Positions 15,450 to 24,357 of a stretch of 25,252 nt of DNA are shown in pieces. The first letter of the stretch is position 1. Each line of letters starts with the position of its first letter. The notes under the pieces are model-generated. The model was not told where the DNA came from and ran no database searches. It saw only the letters and a program-made list of their open reading frames with translations. A program made the translations under genes and the position numbers. This stretch comes from Solobacterium sp. (GTDB lineage: Bacteria > Bacillota_I > Bacilli_A > Erysipelotrichales > Erysipelotrichaceae). The DNA lies in NCBI GenBank assembly GCA_016291725.1, contig JAEEYJ010000113.1, positions 1 through 25,252 on the forward strand. Reading direction: 5' to 3'.

Positions 15450-16265
15450 TCATACAGAAGCGTTCTTTGCACTGTTCATGGCATTCCATGCGGTACAGGC
15501 AGCTTCCGGTTCCATATTACACCACAAGCGGTAGAACGGTACAGTCTGTATAATCCGTTTCTCCATATCCAGGATTTTCCTCAGAGTCCCTGCATCCTTT
15601 GATGAATAGGACTGCTGTACAAGGACAGGATAGGCTTCTGCAGCACTCATGCGTTCTGCGCGGTTGTTCTGTGCTCTGTTCAGATACGCAATCGCTTCCA
15701 GCGGAGCGCAGGCATTCCTGCCGAGACCATGCTTGCCGTTCCACGGTGTACCGTAGACCATGACTCCGGTATCCCCGACTTTCAGCAGCGGTTTATCATC
15801 ATTGATCATAAAGGCCCGTTCTTTGAACAGTTCCCTCCACAATCCCGCATGGGTACTCTTGCCGGTACCGCTCTTTGCAGTGAAGATGTAGGCACGTCCG
15901 TCGACACAGATGGCCGATCCATGCGTCAGAAGCACACCGTAGTCCACCAGTTTCTCTGCAAGGATTGCATGGACCGCGTTGTTCTCCAGATAACGCAGGC
16001 TGTATTCCCTCACTGCTCCGTGCTTCCTGTCCTCTGCCTTCAGATTGCTGCGGACCATGTCGATTCTGTCATCCGTGACCTCACAGATGAATTCCGGTTC
16101 TTCTTCTGTCAGCCAGTCATGCAGAAAAGTACGGGTTTCTTCCTGTCTGCACCGGATTTCCGCAGGTACACCGGCGAGCTTTATTCTGAATGTGACATTG
16201 TTCTGCTGCATAGTACATGAATATAAAGCAGATGTGCAGGAAGACTGCTTCCCGCACTTGTTCAT
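15450..16265 (-). CDS. HPr-kinase-like P-loop protein
   Basis: 271-residue protein resembling HPr kinase/phosphorylase catalytic domains and the related PEP-carboxykinase-like fold. The P-loop AKSGTGKST is at 130-138 and is preceded by LLTHGSAICVDGRAYIF; NDDKPLLKV at 155-163 and YGTPWNGKHGLGRN at about 171-184 complete the nucleotide site. Similar stand-alone proteins occur in peptide-modification loci, where some phosphorylate a precursor peptide; that role is inferred here. Two adjacent ATGs exist (16268 and 16265) at the overlap with the glucosaminidase stop; AGGA is better spaced for 16265. The first 20 residues include three Cys (C4, C10, C17), an odd extension; a later Met 19 has no ribosome site. 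Confidence 0.82.
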   Translation of the reverse strand: MNKCGKQSSCTSALYSCTMQQNNVTFRIKLAGVPAEIRCRQEETRTFLHDWLTEEEPEFICEVTDDRIDMVRSNLKAEDRKHGAVREYSLRYLENNAVHAILAEKLVDYGVLLTHGSAICVDGRAYIFTAKSGTGKSTHAGLWRELFKERAFMINDDKPLLKVGDTGVMVYGTPWNGKHGLGRNACAPLEAIAYLNRAQNNRAERMSAAEAYPVLVQQSYSSKDAGTLRKILDMEKRIIQTVPFYRLWCNMEPEAACTAWNAMNSAKNASV

Positions 16266-19200
16266 CATACGTCCTGGATGATCAGAAGATACCGGTCATG
16301 AACCTTTGACCGTATGATGGTATACGATCTGTTTTCATAGGTGACTGTGCTGACATCAATCGGACGGTAGTTGTAAAGGCTGAAGATATCCCTGGCTTCG
16401 TCTGTCTTCAGATCCAGCAGAAGCCGGTAGGTACCGCTCGGCAGATCACGCAGGTCTGCTTCAGCCGCAAAGCAGGAATCCATAATGGTGAACTTTGAAT
16501 TCCGCATGGCTGCGTAGTCAAAGACGCATCCATCATTCTGGGCTGTATAGGTGCGCAGTGTTCCTGCTTCATCCTCCAGAATCATCGTGTATTCCGGATG
16601 ATTCTCTTCGTTGATGTAGGTATTCGCAATGAATGCGCTGCCCTTGACATACAGTATTGCATCTTCACTGATCCGGATCTCTTCTTCTGCATAGACAGAA
16701 GCCTTTCTGGTCGGTTTTCTGATCAGGCTGCGGTCCAGGCCGCTGACTTCCTTGGACACTTCCAGACGGAAATTGGACATCGGACTTGCGTAGAAGCGGA
16801 ACTTCAGACCCTCCAGTTCCATCTCCTCCTGGTCCATGGATTCTTTATTGGAAATGACCAGGTGCGTCGCATCATAGTCGCCGTTCTGCACCCGTACGCG
16901 CAGATAGTAATTGCCTTCCGGCACTGCTGCAGGATCGATCACAGCCGTATAGCCGGCCCGGGTATAATCATATCCATCATGGAAATCAATCGGTGCCTCC
17001 AGATCCAGGGTAACTGTCTCCAGCGCAGTCTCCTGGCCGCTTTCCATATCCACCAGCAGCAGTGTGATGACTGCATCTCCGCCTGCAGGCGCATTGACCT
17101 GGTCGAAGTAGGCAACACCGCTTATGTTCACCTTTCCGTCGTCCGTTGTTTCTACACTCTCCACAGACTGCATGACCCGGCTCTGCGCCGGCTCCGGTGA
17201 CTGCAGGACAACCGTACAGCCTTTGTTTTCGGCATAATCCTGGAAGCCTTCATTGCACGTACAGGCATCGCTCAGCTCATCATAGTGCGCATTGCTGCCG
17301 CAGTCCACGGCACGGATCTTCAGCATCACGGCATCTCCGTTCCTTTCAAAGGAATAGACACGTCCTTGCTGTACGGTCTCTGCCGGCAGTTCTTCCGTAT
17401 TCACATATGATGCCTGTGCGTACTGCGGATAGAGTGCATATCCGGATGTAAACATCAGGAAGTAGTTTCCTTCCGGCAGTGCAGCAGCATCGATGGAACC
17501 GTTGAAGCTGACTTCATCGTTGTTCAGTACCGACGATGCCAGTATCTGCTCTGCAGCATCCATGAAGTTCATATCCTGGACCTTCAGTACCTGCTGCACC
17601 GTATTGTCTTCCGTCACGTAGATGCCCGGTGTATAGGCTTTGCCGCGGATGCTCAGCCGGGTTCCGTTCATCGTCAGAGCATCAAAGCGAAGTACAGGGT
17701 CACCGGTCGGAACAGTGCCCTTTTTGACCGGTACGGTTGTATTGGTCCGGGTGATCTTGTCCGCACTGATCCAGCCTGTATAGTTCTGCCAGTCCCACGC
17801 GAGCAGTCCGGTATTCTTGACATCCGCTACCGATGTGCCGCTCAGATAACTGGTCGACTGTACTTCATACCAGCCGTCCGCCTCCGAAACAATCGCAACC
17901 GTATGATTCATCTGATATGTCGGACCGTATCTGGTGAAGTACAGTTCCGGACCGTTGATTTCCGTGCAGATGCTGGTCATTTCGTTGTCTTTGATAATAC
18001 CGGCAGCCGCACTGTCCCAGTCCGTCAGATTCCCGTCATAGTCATTGGCAAACTTATCGAATTCATAGGCGATTGCGGCGATCTTCATGCCCCAGTAATT
18101 GTCACCGGCATATTTGACATTGATGCCGGAACCTTTGTTGCCGAGATGCGATCCGAAATAGCGCCAGTCCTTGATGTTGACAAAACTGCGCAGATTGATG
18201 CCCATCTGCTCCATGATCGCCTGCTTTACCGAAGGGAACCAGCTTGCACTGTTCGGATCGGAATCATAGGCTGTCCAGCCGAACAGATTGTTCCGGTTCA
18301 TTGCATAGTCACTGGTACCGTAGGCGGACTCAAGGCAGGCCAGCGCAAACACCAGCATTGCGTTCATGCCGTACTTGTCCTGTCCTTCCAGGAAGTATTC
18401 ACCGGTATCCCAGAGTCTGGAGGAAGAATCAATCCCCTTGGCGCTCAGGAAACGGTTGTAGGTATCTGCGGAAATGGTGGAACGTGTCCGGAGCGGTACA
18501 AACTGGTAGTAGTTGTAGTACACTCCGGCCTGGTCCGTGCACTTCCGGTCATTGAAGAACGTATAGCCATCATTGGAGAAGTACGTTGCTCCCTTCATCA
18601 TCCAGTCCGCTGCCTTGCCGACCACGAACTTCCACTGGATCGGCCAGGAATCCCTGGACCAGCCCGGTGAACAGTAATAGACCAGATCCAGGTAGTTCCC
18701 GTTCTCTTCCACCCGGTAGTATCCCTGGATCACATGCATGCTGAAAGGTTCTTCACCGTCGTACGTAGAGTTTCCGCCCAGGTACAGAGGCAGATTGTCC
18801 GTAATGAAGCGCATCGGAACAAGATCCATATCCTTCAGGTTCATATATCCGTCGAATCCGCTGATCATGACCCTGACCCACCCGGTACCGTCTCCGTTGT
18901 ACGTATAGGTGCCCTCATAGGCCATTTCCCTGTGGACGGTGACGTAGGTCGTCTTGCGGTCGTAGATGTTCTCCATGTACTGGTAGATTGTACCGGTATT
19001 GGATTTGCTGCGCTGCGGATAGGAATAGACCACACCGGAAGTCATCATAATGATCTTCGTAGGGCTGAAGCTTTCTTTGTGGCGGATGACACCGTCATCC
19101 CCCACACTGAACATCGCGGTCTTCGCTGCACCGAGATCGTTGTAGCAGCCGACCTTGGCGAAGGTGCCGTTTCCCGTCACATAATCCACTTCATAGGCTG

Positions 19201-19324
19201 AGCAGGACATGGGATACAGATCGTAGTATGTTTTGGCCTCTGCAGGGACCGTTCCCTGCCTCACAGCAAACAGCGAGGCTGCCGCAACAGCCAGAGACAG
19301 CAGAAGTTTTCTGATTCTGTTCAT
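16265..19324 (-). CDS. Secreted glucosaminidase with SH3-like and repeated beta domains
   Basis: 1019-residue exported protein with a signal peptide likely cleaved after AEA at residue 30. Residues about 285-425 match an endo-beta-N-acetylglucosaminidase (GH73/LytG-like) domain: ALACLESAYGTSDYA with catalytic E332, then NNLFGWTAYD. An SH3-like wall-binding domain spans about 450-525. The C-terminal half has three related beta-sandwich units, each starting with an IxGxAY-like strand (RGKAY, SGVAY, KGSAF) and ending LPEGNYFLM, VPEGNYYLR or LPSGTYRLL. A short Cys motif at 675-703 (C675, C688, C690, C703) resembles an EGF-like loop. It should cut peptidoglycan glycan strands at the surface. AAGGGG precedes the ATG, 12 bases after the upstream stop. 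Confidence 0.85.
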   Translation of the reverse strand: MNRIRKLLLSLAVAAASLFAVRQGTVPAEAKTYYDLYPMSCSAYEVDYVTGNGTFAKVGCYNDLGAAKTAMFSVGDDGVIRHKESFSPTKIIMMTSGVVYSYPQRSKSNTGTIYQYMENIYDRKTTYVTVHREMAYEGTYTYNGDGTGWVRVMISGFDGYMNLKDMDLVPMRFITDNLPLYLGGNSTYDGEEPFSMHVIQGYYRVEENGNYLDLVYYCSPGWSRDSWPIQWKFVVGKAADWMMKGATYFSNDGYTFFNDRKCTDQAGVYYNYYQFVPLRTRSTISADTYNRFLSAKGIDSSSRLWDTGEYFLEGQDKYGMNAMLVFALACLESAYGTSDYAMNRNNLFGWTAYDSDPNSASWFPSVKQAIMEQMGINLRSFVNIKDWRYFGSHLGNKGSGINVKYAGDNYWGMKIAAIAYEFDKFANDYDGNLTDWDSAAAGIIKDNEMTSICTEINGPELYFTRYGPTYQMNHTVAIVSEADGWYEVQSTSYLSGTSVADVKNTGLLAWDWQNYTGWISADKITRTNTTVPVKKGTVPTGDPVLRFDALTMNGTRLSIRGKAYTPGIYVTEDNTVQQVLKVQDMNFMDAAEQILASSVLNNDEVSFNGSIDAAALPEGNYFLMFTSGYALYPQYAQASYVNTEELPAETVQQGRVYSFERNGDAVMLKIRAVDCGSNAHYDELSDACTCNEGFQDYAENKGCTVVLQSPEPAQSRVMQSVESVETTDDGKVNISGVAYFDQVNAPAGGDAVITLLLVDMESGQETALETVTLDLEAPIDFHDGYDYTRAGYTAVIDPAAVPEGNYYLRVRVQNGDYDATHLVISNKESMDQEEMELEGLKFRFYASPMSNFRLEVSKEVSGLDRSLIRKPTRKASVYAEEEIRISEDAILYVKGSAFIANTYINEENHPEYTMILEDEAGTLRTYTAQNDGCVFDYAAMRNSKFTIMDSCFAAEADLRDLPSGTYRLLLDLKTDEARDIFSLYNYRPIDVSTVTYENRSYTIIRSKVHDRYLLIIQDV

Positions 19325-19336
19325 CGCAGCCCCTTT

Positions 19337-20329
19337 CTAGTTCAGATCCACATTGATGCTGATGCTCCGCTGGGAACCGCGGACCTTCAGCTTCAGAACA
19401 CCATGATAGGTCACCGGATGATCGTCCGGATCGTAGGCATAGAAGAAGAGATATCCCATATCATTCTCTGTAACCGACCGTCCCAGAATATTGTCATACT
19501 TCAGAGAATGGATATCGGATGATAAGGCGGTGAATACTTCACCGGTGGTGCTGGGAATGTATTCCGCGCTTTCAATGACAACTTCATCACCCCACAGAGA
19601 AACAGCCTCCACCTTGAACGCATAGACCTTGGTCGTACTTGCCAAAGGATAGTCTGTATCCGTTCCGTTCACTGTCCTGTAAAGCGGCTGCCCGGTGATA
19701 TCGTAGGCGGCAGAGACACGCATCATATAGGTATCTCCGTCCGTAATGACATCATCCGCCCGGTATTCCAGCTGCTCCCGCTTTCCCTGCGCATTCACCA
19801 ACTGGAACTTCATATCCCGGGTACTGCCGATATTGCAGCTGACCGTCAGTGAGGTGCGTTCCGCATCCTTGACCGGGATAAAGATCACTGCGGTATAGCT
19901 CGGTTCTCTGCTGACCAGGCTGAAGGAAACATTCTGCCTGCCGAGATACAGGCTCTTTTCCTCCAGCGCATCGACATAGGAAGCCGTGTCATTCAGTACA
20001 ATGCCTTCCTCCGTACGGAAATGATCCAGTGTCAGATTGGTCGGTCCTTCCGCCTCTATGTGTACATTCGCAAGAATGAAGCGGAAACCGAGGTCATCGA
20101 AATCATAGACCGTGTACTCACGCCAGCGGATGCTGATGTCTTCTTTTTCTGTATCCGTAGCCGCAGGCCTGTCCTGACCCCCTGTTCCGGGGATCTGTAC
20201 CGGTGCCTCCGGCTGGCTGTTTCCGGGACGGCGGGAAAAGAACACATCATAAAACACCAGGCAGCCGGTACAGATGACCAGCAGTGCCAGGATCCAGATC
20301 AGAATGTTCCTCTTCCGCCGTTCCGTCAT
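19337..20329 (-). CDS. Uncharacterised membrane-anchored extracellular protein
   Basis: I do not recognise this 330-residue protein. It has a basic N-terminus (MTERRKRN) and a hydrophobic helix at about 9-30 that should anchor it, then a Pro/Gly-rich linker to about residue 60. The remainder is beta-rich, with strands such as RFILANVHIEAEG, YTAVIFIPVKD, VYAFKVEAVSL and YHGVLKLKV, suggesting two immunoglobulin-like sandwiches. A Cys at 23 is not a good lipobox because position -3 is Cys. It lies five bases after galE and 12 bases before the glucosaminidase, so it may be a surface partner of that enzyme. Its ribosome site is weak. Confidence 0.75.
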   Translation of the reverse strand: MTERRKRNILIWILALLVICTGCLVFYDVFFSRRPGNSQPEAPVQIPGTGGQDRPAATDTEKEDISIRWREYTVYDFDDLGFRFILANVHIEAEGPTNLTLDHFRTEEGIVLNDTASYVDALEEKSLYLGRQNVSFSLVSREPSYTAVIFIPVKDAERTSLTVSCNIGSTRDMKFQLVNAQGKREQLEYRADDVITDGDTYMMRVSAAYDITGQPLYRTVNGTDTDYPLASTTKVYAFKVEAVSLWGDEVVIESAEYIPSTTGEVFTALSSDIHSLKYDNILGRSVTENDMGYLFFYAYDPDDHPVTYHGVLKLKVRGSQRSISINVDLN

Positions 20330-20334
20330 ATTCT

Positions 20335-21348
20335 CTATTTTATACCATCCGGATTATTCACTGTAAAACGCCAGGAATCTTCGCACATATCATCGATATT
20401 GTACTGAGCCTTCCAGCCGAGCAGACGCTCTGCCTTCTCAGTATCCGCCCAGCACTCTGCAATGTCGCCGGGTCTGCGGTCCATGATACGGTACGGAAGT
20501 TCTCTGCCGCAGGCCTTTTCATACGCATGCAGGACTTCCAGCACACTGTAGCCGTTGCCGGTCCCGAGATTGATCCGCTCGCATCCCGGATGACCGAAAG
20601 CGTACTCTACAGCCTTGATGTGCCCTTTGGCCAGATCCACGACATGGATGTAGTCACGGACGCCGGTACCGTCCGGTGTCGGGTAATCGTTGCCCCAGAC
20701 GCGCAGATAGTCGAGTGTACCGTTCGCTACCCTTGCAATGTACGGAACCAGATTGTTGGGGATGCCGTTGGGCACTTCACCGATCAGGCCGGACCGGTGT
20801 GCACCGATGGGATTGAAATATCTCAGCAGCAGTACAGACCATTCCGGATCGCTTGTGCAGATATCCGCAAGGATCATTTCGTTCATCAGCTTGGTCGATC
20901 CGTAGGGATTGGTTGTATGGGTTTTGAAATCTTCCCGGATGGGTACCGATTCAGGATCACCGTAAACAGTAGCGCTGGAAGAGAACACCAGCTTCTTTAC
21001 CCCGGCATTGTCCATGGCACGGTACAGGTTCAGAGAACCGGCAATATTGTTTTCATAGTAGGTCATCGGAATCTGTACAGACTCCCCGACGGCCTTGTAG
21101 CCGGCAAAATGGATGACGGCATCGATCTCGTTTTCCGCAAAGATCCGTTCCAGCCCTTCCTTATCCAGCAGATCCGTACGGTAGAACTTCGGCTTCGTAC
21201 CTGCAATCTGTTCAATCCGGTCAAGCACTGCGATGGACGAATTGTACAGATTGTCCATGACGATCACTTCATAGCCTGCCTGGATCAGCTCAACACACGT
21301 ATGGGAACCGATATAGCCCGTTCCTCCGGTAACAAGTATTCTTTTCAT
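20335..21348 (-). CDS. galE: UDP-glucose 4-epimerase
   Basis: 337-residue short-chain dehydrogenase/reductase that interconverts UDP-glucose and UDP-galactose (or the N-acetyl forms) with bound NAD. The N-terminus MKRILVTGGTGYIGSH carries the GxxGxxG motif (G8, G11, G14). FSSSATVYGDP provides the conserved Ser/Thr region, and YGSTK the catalytic Tyr-x3-Lys. Length and motifs (VIHFAGYKAVGES, LRYFNPIGAH, NLGTGNGYSVLEV) match canonical GalE closely. AGGAGG lies in the 3' end of rseP and the ATG follows its stop by two bases, so it belongs to the same transcript. It likely supplies sugar nucleotides for surface polymers. Confidence 0.96.
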   Translation of the reverse strand: MKRILVTGGTGYIGSHTCVELIQAGYEVIVMDNLYNSSIAVLDRIEQIAGTKPKFYRTDLLDKEGLERIFAENEIDAVIHFAGYKAVGESVQIPMTYYENNIAGSLNLYRAMDNAGVKKLVFSSSATVYGDPESVPIREDFKTHTTNPYGSTKLMNEMILADICTSDPEWSVLLLRYFNPIGAHRSGLIGEVPNGIPNNLVPYIARVANGTLDYLRVWGNDYPTPDGTGVRDYIHVVDLAKGHIKAVEYAFGHPGCERINLGTGNGYSVLEVLHAYEKACGRELPYRIMDRRPGDIAECWADTEKAERLLGWKAQYNIDDMCEDSWRFTVNNPDGIK

Positions 21349-21350
21349 TC

Positions 21351-22415
21351 CTATCCTCCTATGACCAGTCTCAGAATATCCTGGAATGTAATGTACAGCA
21401 TCAATGAGATCAACAGTACCCAGCAGATACCGATGATGATGGTTCTTGCTCTGGTGGACAGTTTGCTGCCGGCGATTGCTTCCCCGGCATTGATGACGAT
21501 CTGCCCGCCGTCCAGTACCGGCAGCGGCAGCAGATTGAAGATGCCGACGTTGAGCGAAAGCTCTGCCATCAGGAACAGATAGCTTGCCAGTCCGTAGGAC
21601 GCATACACTTCCGTAGCGTTGTAGATACCGACCGGACCGCTCAGCTGATTCAGCCCCCTGCCCCGCAGCAGCCGTCTGAGCGTCCTGACAAGAAGCTTGG
21701 AAGATGACTGCATATCCATGAATCCGTACTTCCAGCAGTTTGCCAGGGTTACTTCTATCACTTCGGGCTCTGCAGATGTGATGCCGATGACGTAGCGCCC
21801 TTCTTCTTCCAGATACTCCGGTTCAATGGTAAATACATGCTGCTCATCCCCGCGTTCAGCCGTTACGGTAATCACTGCACCTTCGTTTTCGGACAGGAAT
21901 ACCTGGATGTCCATGTAGGATTCCGGTGTCATCTGAGATGTATCGCTGGAGAGCAGGACAATGCGGTCTCCGGGCTGCAGTCCGGCTTTCTCTGCCGGGT
22001 GCCCTTCAACCAGGGATCCGATAACCGGCTCCGGTGATTCCGCATAGTACCCGTACATCAGATTCACCAGCGAGAACAGCAGGAAGGCAAGAATGAAGTT
22101 CATGAACACACCTGCACACAGGATGATGATCCGCTTCCAGAGCACAGCCTCGTTCAGTCTCCTGCCCTCCGGTACAACGACATCCGGATAGGCTTCCGAT
22201 CCATCGTTCTCACCTGCCATAGCGACAAAGCCGCCGATGGGGAGCGCCCTTAATGAATACTGGGTTTCCCCCTTCTGCCTCTTCAGCAGCAGCGGTCCCA
22301 TACCCATGGAGTATTCATAGCAGTAAACGCCGAATATCTTCGCGGCAATCAGATGACCGGCTTCATGAATGCAGATGATGACCGACAGCAATATCAGAAA
22401 ATACAGCAATGTCAT
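21351..22415 (-). CDS. rseP: Site-2 intramembrane metalloprotease RseP/RasP
   Basis: 354-residue zinc protease that cleaves transmembrane substrates such as anti-sigma factors and remnant signal peptides. H17-E18-A-G-H21 in the first membrane helix is the zinc site, and NLLPLPVLDGGQ in a late helix gives the third ligand. A PDZ domain lies between them, with the motif GHPAEKAGLQPGDRI. Helices at the N-terminus, around residues 95-115 and near the C-terminus are clear. The ATG overlaps the dxr stop (ATGA), with AAGGG seven bases upstream. The order uppS-cdsA-dxr-rseP is the classic Gram-positive arrangement, but proS and polC do not follow; galE does. Confidence 0.95.
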   Translation of the reverse strand: MTLLYFLILLSVIICIHEAGHLIAAKIFGVYCYEYSMGMGPLLLKRQKGETQYSLRALPIGGFVAMAGENDGSEAYPDVVVPEGRRLNEAVLWKRIIILCAGVFMNFILAFLLFSLVNLMYGYYAESPEPVIGSLVEGHPAEKAGLQPGDRIVLLSSDTSQMTPESYMDIQVFLSENEGAVITVTAERGDEQHVFTIEPEYLEEEGRYVIGITSAEPEVIEVTLANCWKYGFMDMQSSSKLLVRTLRRLLRGRGLNQLSGPVGIYNATEVYASYGLASYLFLMAELSLNVGIFNLLPLPVLDGGQIVINAGEAIAGSKLSTRARTIIIGICWVLLISLMLYITFQDILRLVIGG

Positions 22416-23569
22416 ATACAGCCCTTCATCTCTTTCCTGACGTATTCCCTTGCCCAGCGGTCCGCTTCCGCCAGATCTTCGGTACAGGTTACTTCTCTGA
22501 TATCATGCGCTGCACAGGCACGCTGGATCATCTCCTCGATGCCGAGGAAGGACAGCCTTCCTTCCCGGAACGCAAGGTTCGCTTCTTCGTTGGCGCCGTT
22601 CAGCACAGCCGGCAGTGTTCCGCCTCTGCGCCCGGCTTCATACGCCAGCGCCAGCAGCGGGAAGCGCTCTGTGTCCGGTCTGTGGAAATGCAGGGTGCCG
22701 ATCTCTGCCAGGTCAAATGCTTTGTCCTGATGCAGATCCAGACGTTCCGGCCAGGTCAGTGCGTACTGGATCGGCAGGCGCATGTCCGGACTGCCCAGCT
22801 GAGCAATTACGGAATGATCACGGAATTCCACCATGGAATGAATCACGCTTTCATCATGCATCAGTACATCAATGCGCTCATAAGGCATATTGAACAGCCA
22901 GTGCGCCTCCATGACTTCAAAGCCTTTGTTCATCATGGTCGCACTGTCGATGGTGATCTTTGCGCCCATATTCCAGTTCGGATGAGCCAGTGCCTCCGCT
23001 ACCGTAACATTCTTGAGATCCTCCCTTTTCCGATTCCGGAAAGATCCACCGGATGCGGTTATGATCAAGCGGGATACCTCTTCCCGCCTGCTCGTCTGCA
23101 GGCACTGGAATACCGCTGAGTGTTCACTGTCAATAGGCAGAAGCTGCCTGCCGGTCTCTCTCAGCGCTTTGTTGATCAGTTCGCCGCCGACCACCAGTGT
23201 CTCCTTGTTCGCCAGTGCAACATCATGTCCGCTGTACAGTGCCATCAGCGTCGGTACGAATCCGGCAAAGCCGACCAGGGCATTGACCAGTACGTCATAG
23301 TCTTCCGACGCTGCCAGTGTCTCCAGACCTGTCTTTCCCCAGAGAACGGTCTTTCCGGGATATTCTTCCTGCAGCAGGATGGCGTCCTCCTGCCGTTCCA
23401 CGGCAAACACAGGGACATCGAAATGTGACAGGATCTCCCGGCATTTCTGTATATTCTTCCCGACGCCGAATGCTTTCAGTTCAAAACGGTCCGGATGCTG
23501 GTTGATGACATCCAGCGTCTGGGTGCCTATGGAACCGCTCGCACCGAGCAGTACGATACTCTTCATCAT
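22412..23569 (-). CDS. dxr: 1-deoxy-D-xylulose 5-phosphate reductoisomerase
   Basis: 385-residue NADPH-dependent enzyme of the non-mevalonate isoprenoid pathway, forming 2-C-methyl-D-erythritol 4-phosphate. It shows the nucleotide motif GASGSIGTQTLDV at the N-terminus, the metal/substrate segment IDSEHSAVFQCL, ASGGSFR, and HPNWNMGAKITIDSATMMNKGFEVMEAHWLF. All are canonical and indicate an active enzyme. Two adjacent ATGs (23569 and 23566) overlap the cdsA stop; GGGGGA lies just upstream and either could serve. It feeds isoprenoid precursors to uppS in the same gene cluster. Presence of dxr shows this organism uses the MEP route rather than, or in addition to, mevalonate. Confidence 0.96.
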   Translation of the reverse strand: MMKSIVLLGASGSIGTQTLDVINQHPDRFELKAFGVGKNIQKCREILSHFDVPVFAVERQEDAILLQEEYPGKTVLWGKTGLETLAASEDYDVLVNALVGFAGFVPTLMALYSGHDVALANKETLVVGGELINKALRETGRQLLPIDSEHSAVFQCLQTSRREEVSRLIITASGGSFRNRKREDLKNVTVAEALAHPNWNMGAKITIDSATMMNKGFEVMEAHWLFNMPYERIDVLMHDESVIHSMVEFRDHSVIAQLGSPDMRLPIQYALTWPERLDLHQDKAFDLAEIGTLHFHRPDTERFPLLALAYEAGRRGGTLPAVLNGANEEANLAFREGRLSFLGIEEMIQRACAAHDIREVTCTEDLAEADRWAREYVRKEMKGCI

Positions 23570-24357
23570 ACAATCCCCCACAGAAACATCAGTCCGTTGA
23601 ACACCATCAGGCAGAACAGCAGACTGTCAACACGGTCAAGAACTCCGCCATGGCCCGGCAGAAGATTGCTGTAGTCCTTGATGCCGTAATAGCGCTTGAA
23701 TATGCTGAACGCCAGATCACCGATCATGGATACCGGAGGCAGCAGCAATGAAGCAGCCGCAATCATCTCAACCGGCAGCGCAAGCTTCGTAAAATACGCA
23801 AACAGTGCTGATCCGGCGCATCCGAGCACAAGGCCTCCAATGGCCCCTTCCCATGTCTTGTTCGGCGAAATGCGCGGGATCATTTTATGTTTCCCGATCA
23901 GTGAACCGATCAGCCAGGCACCGGCATCGCAGAGGTAGCAGGCAAACGCAACGTACAGCATGCCCAAAGGGCCGAGTTTACTGTTGTAGATGCCGAGCAG
24001 ACCGCGTACAGCCTGGGCAGCGATCATGGAAATCAAATAGATTACAGCCGCAAAATCGATGGTCATGTCTTCCGAAGCAATCACAAGTGCAATGAGCAGC
24101 ACCAGCCACAGTGAACAGACCACAAAGAACAGATGCTCCGGCAGATGGCTCATCATTCCTGCCGCTATGAAGAACAGAACGCTCAGGCCGATTCTCGGCT
24201 TTGTGTCCTTCAGCTTCGCAGTTTCATAGGCCGCACCTGCCAGGACAAAAGCGATCAGCGCTTCCAGCAGCAATCCGCCTTTGATCAGCGGCGGCAGTAC
24301 TACAGCAATGACCACCAGAGCTGTTATGACTCTGGTCTTAGCTTTCTGCGGATTCAT
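23566..24357 (-). CDS. cdsA: Phosphatidate cytidylyltransferase
   Basis: 263-residue integral membrane enzyme that makes CDP-diacylglycerol, the precursor of phosphatidylglycerol and related lipids. There are about seven hydrophobic segments. The family signature near the C-terminus is intact: SIFKRYYGIKDYSNLLPGHG followed by GVLDRVDS. PNKTWEGAIGG is another conserved segment. The frame is open eight codons further upstream, but ATG 24357 has GGAGG five bases away. It overlaps the end of uppS by 20 bases, and its stop overlaps the dxr start. It is complete and typical for Bacillota. Confidence 0.95.
   Translation of the reverse strand: MNPQKAKTRVITALVVIAVVLPPLIKGGLLLEALIAFVLAGAAYETAKLKDTKPRIGLSVLFFIAAGMMSHLPEHLFFVVCSLWLVLLIALVIASEDMTIDFAAVIYLISMIAAQAVRGLLGIYNSKLGPLGMLYVAFACYLCDAGAWLIGSLIGKHKMIPRISPNKTWEGAIGGLVLGCAGSALFAYFTKLALPVEMIAAASLLLPPVSMIGDLAFSIFKRYYGIKDYSNLLPGHGGVLDRVDSLLFCLMVFNGLMFLWGIV

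Noticed and set aside
17903..19201. Two long plus-strand frames (255 and 155 codons)
   Set aside because: Antisense to the glucosaminidase, which has a signal peptide and a catalytic motif.
20284..21582. 432-codon open frame on the plus strand
   Set aside because: Antisense to galE and the rseP end; long antisense frames here follow from the codon bias of the real genes.
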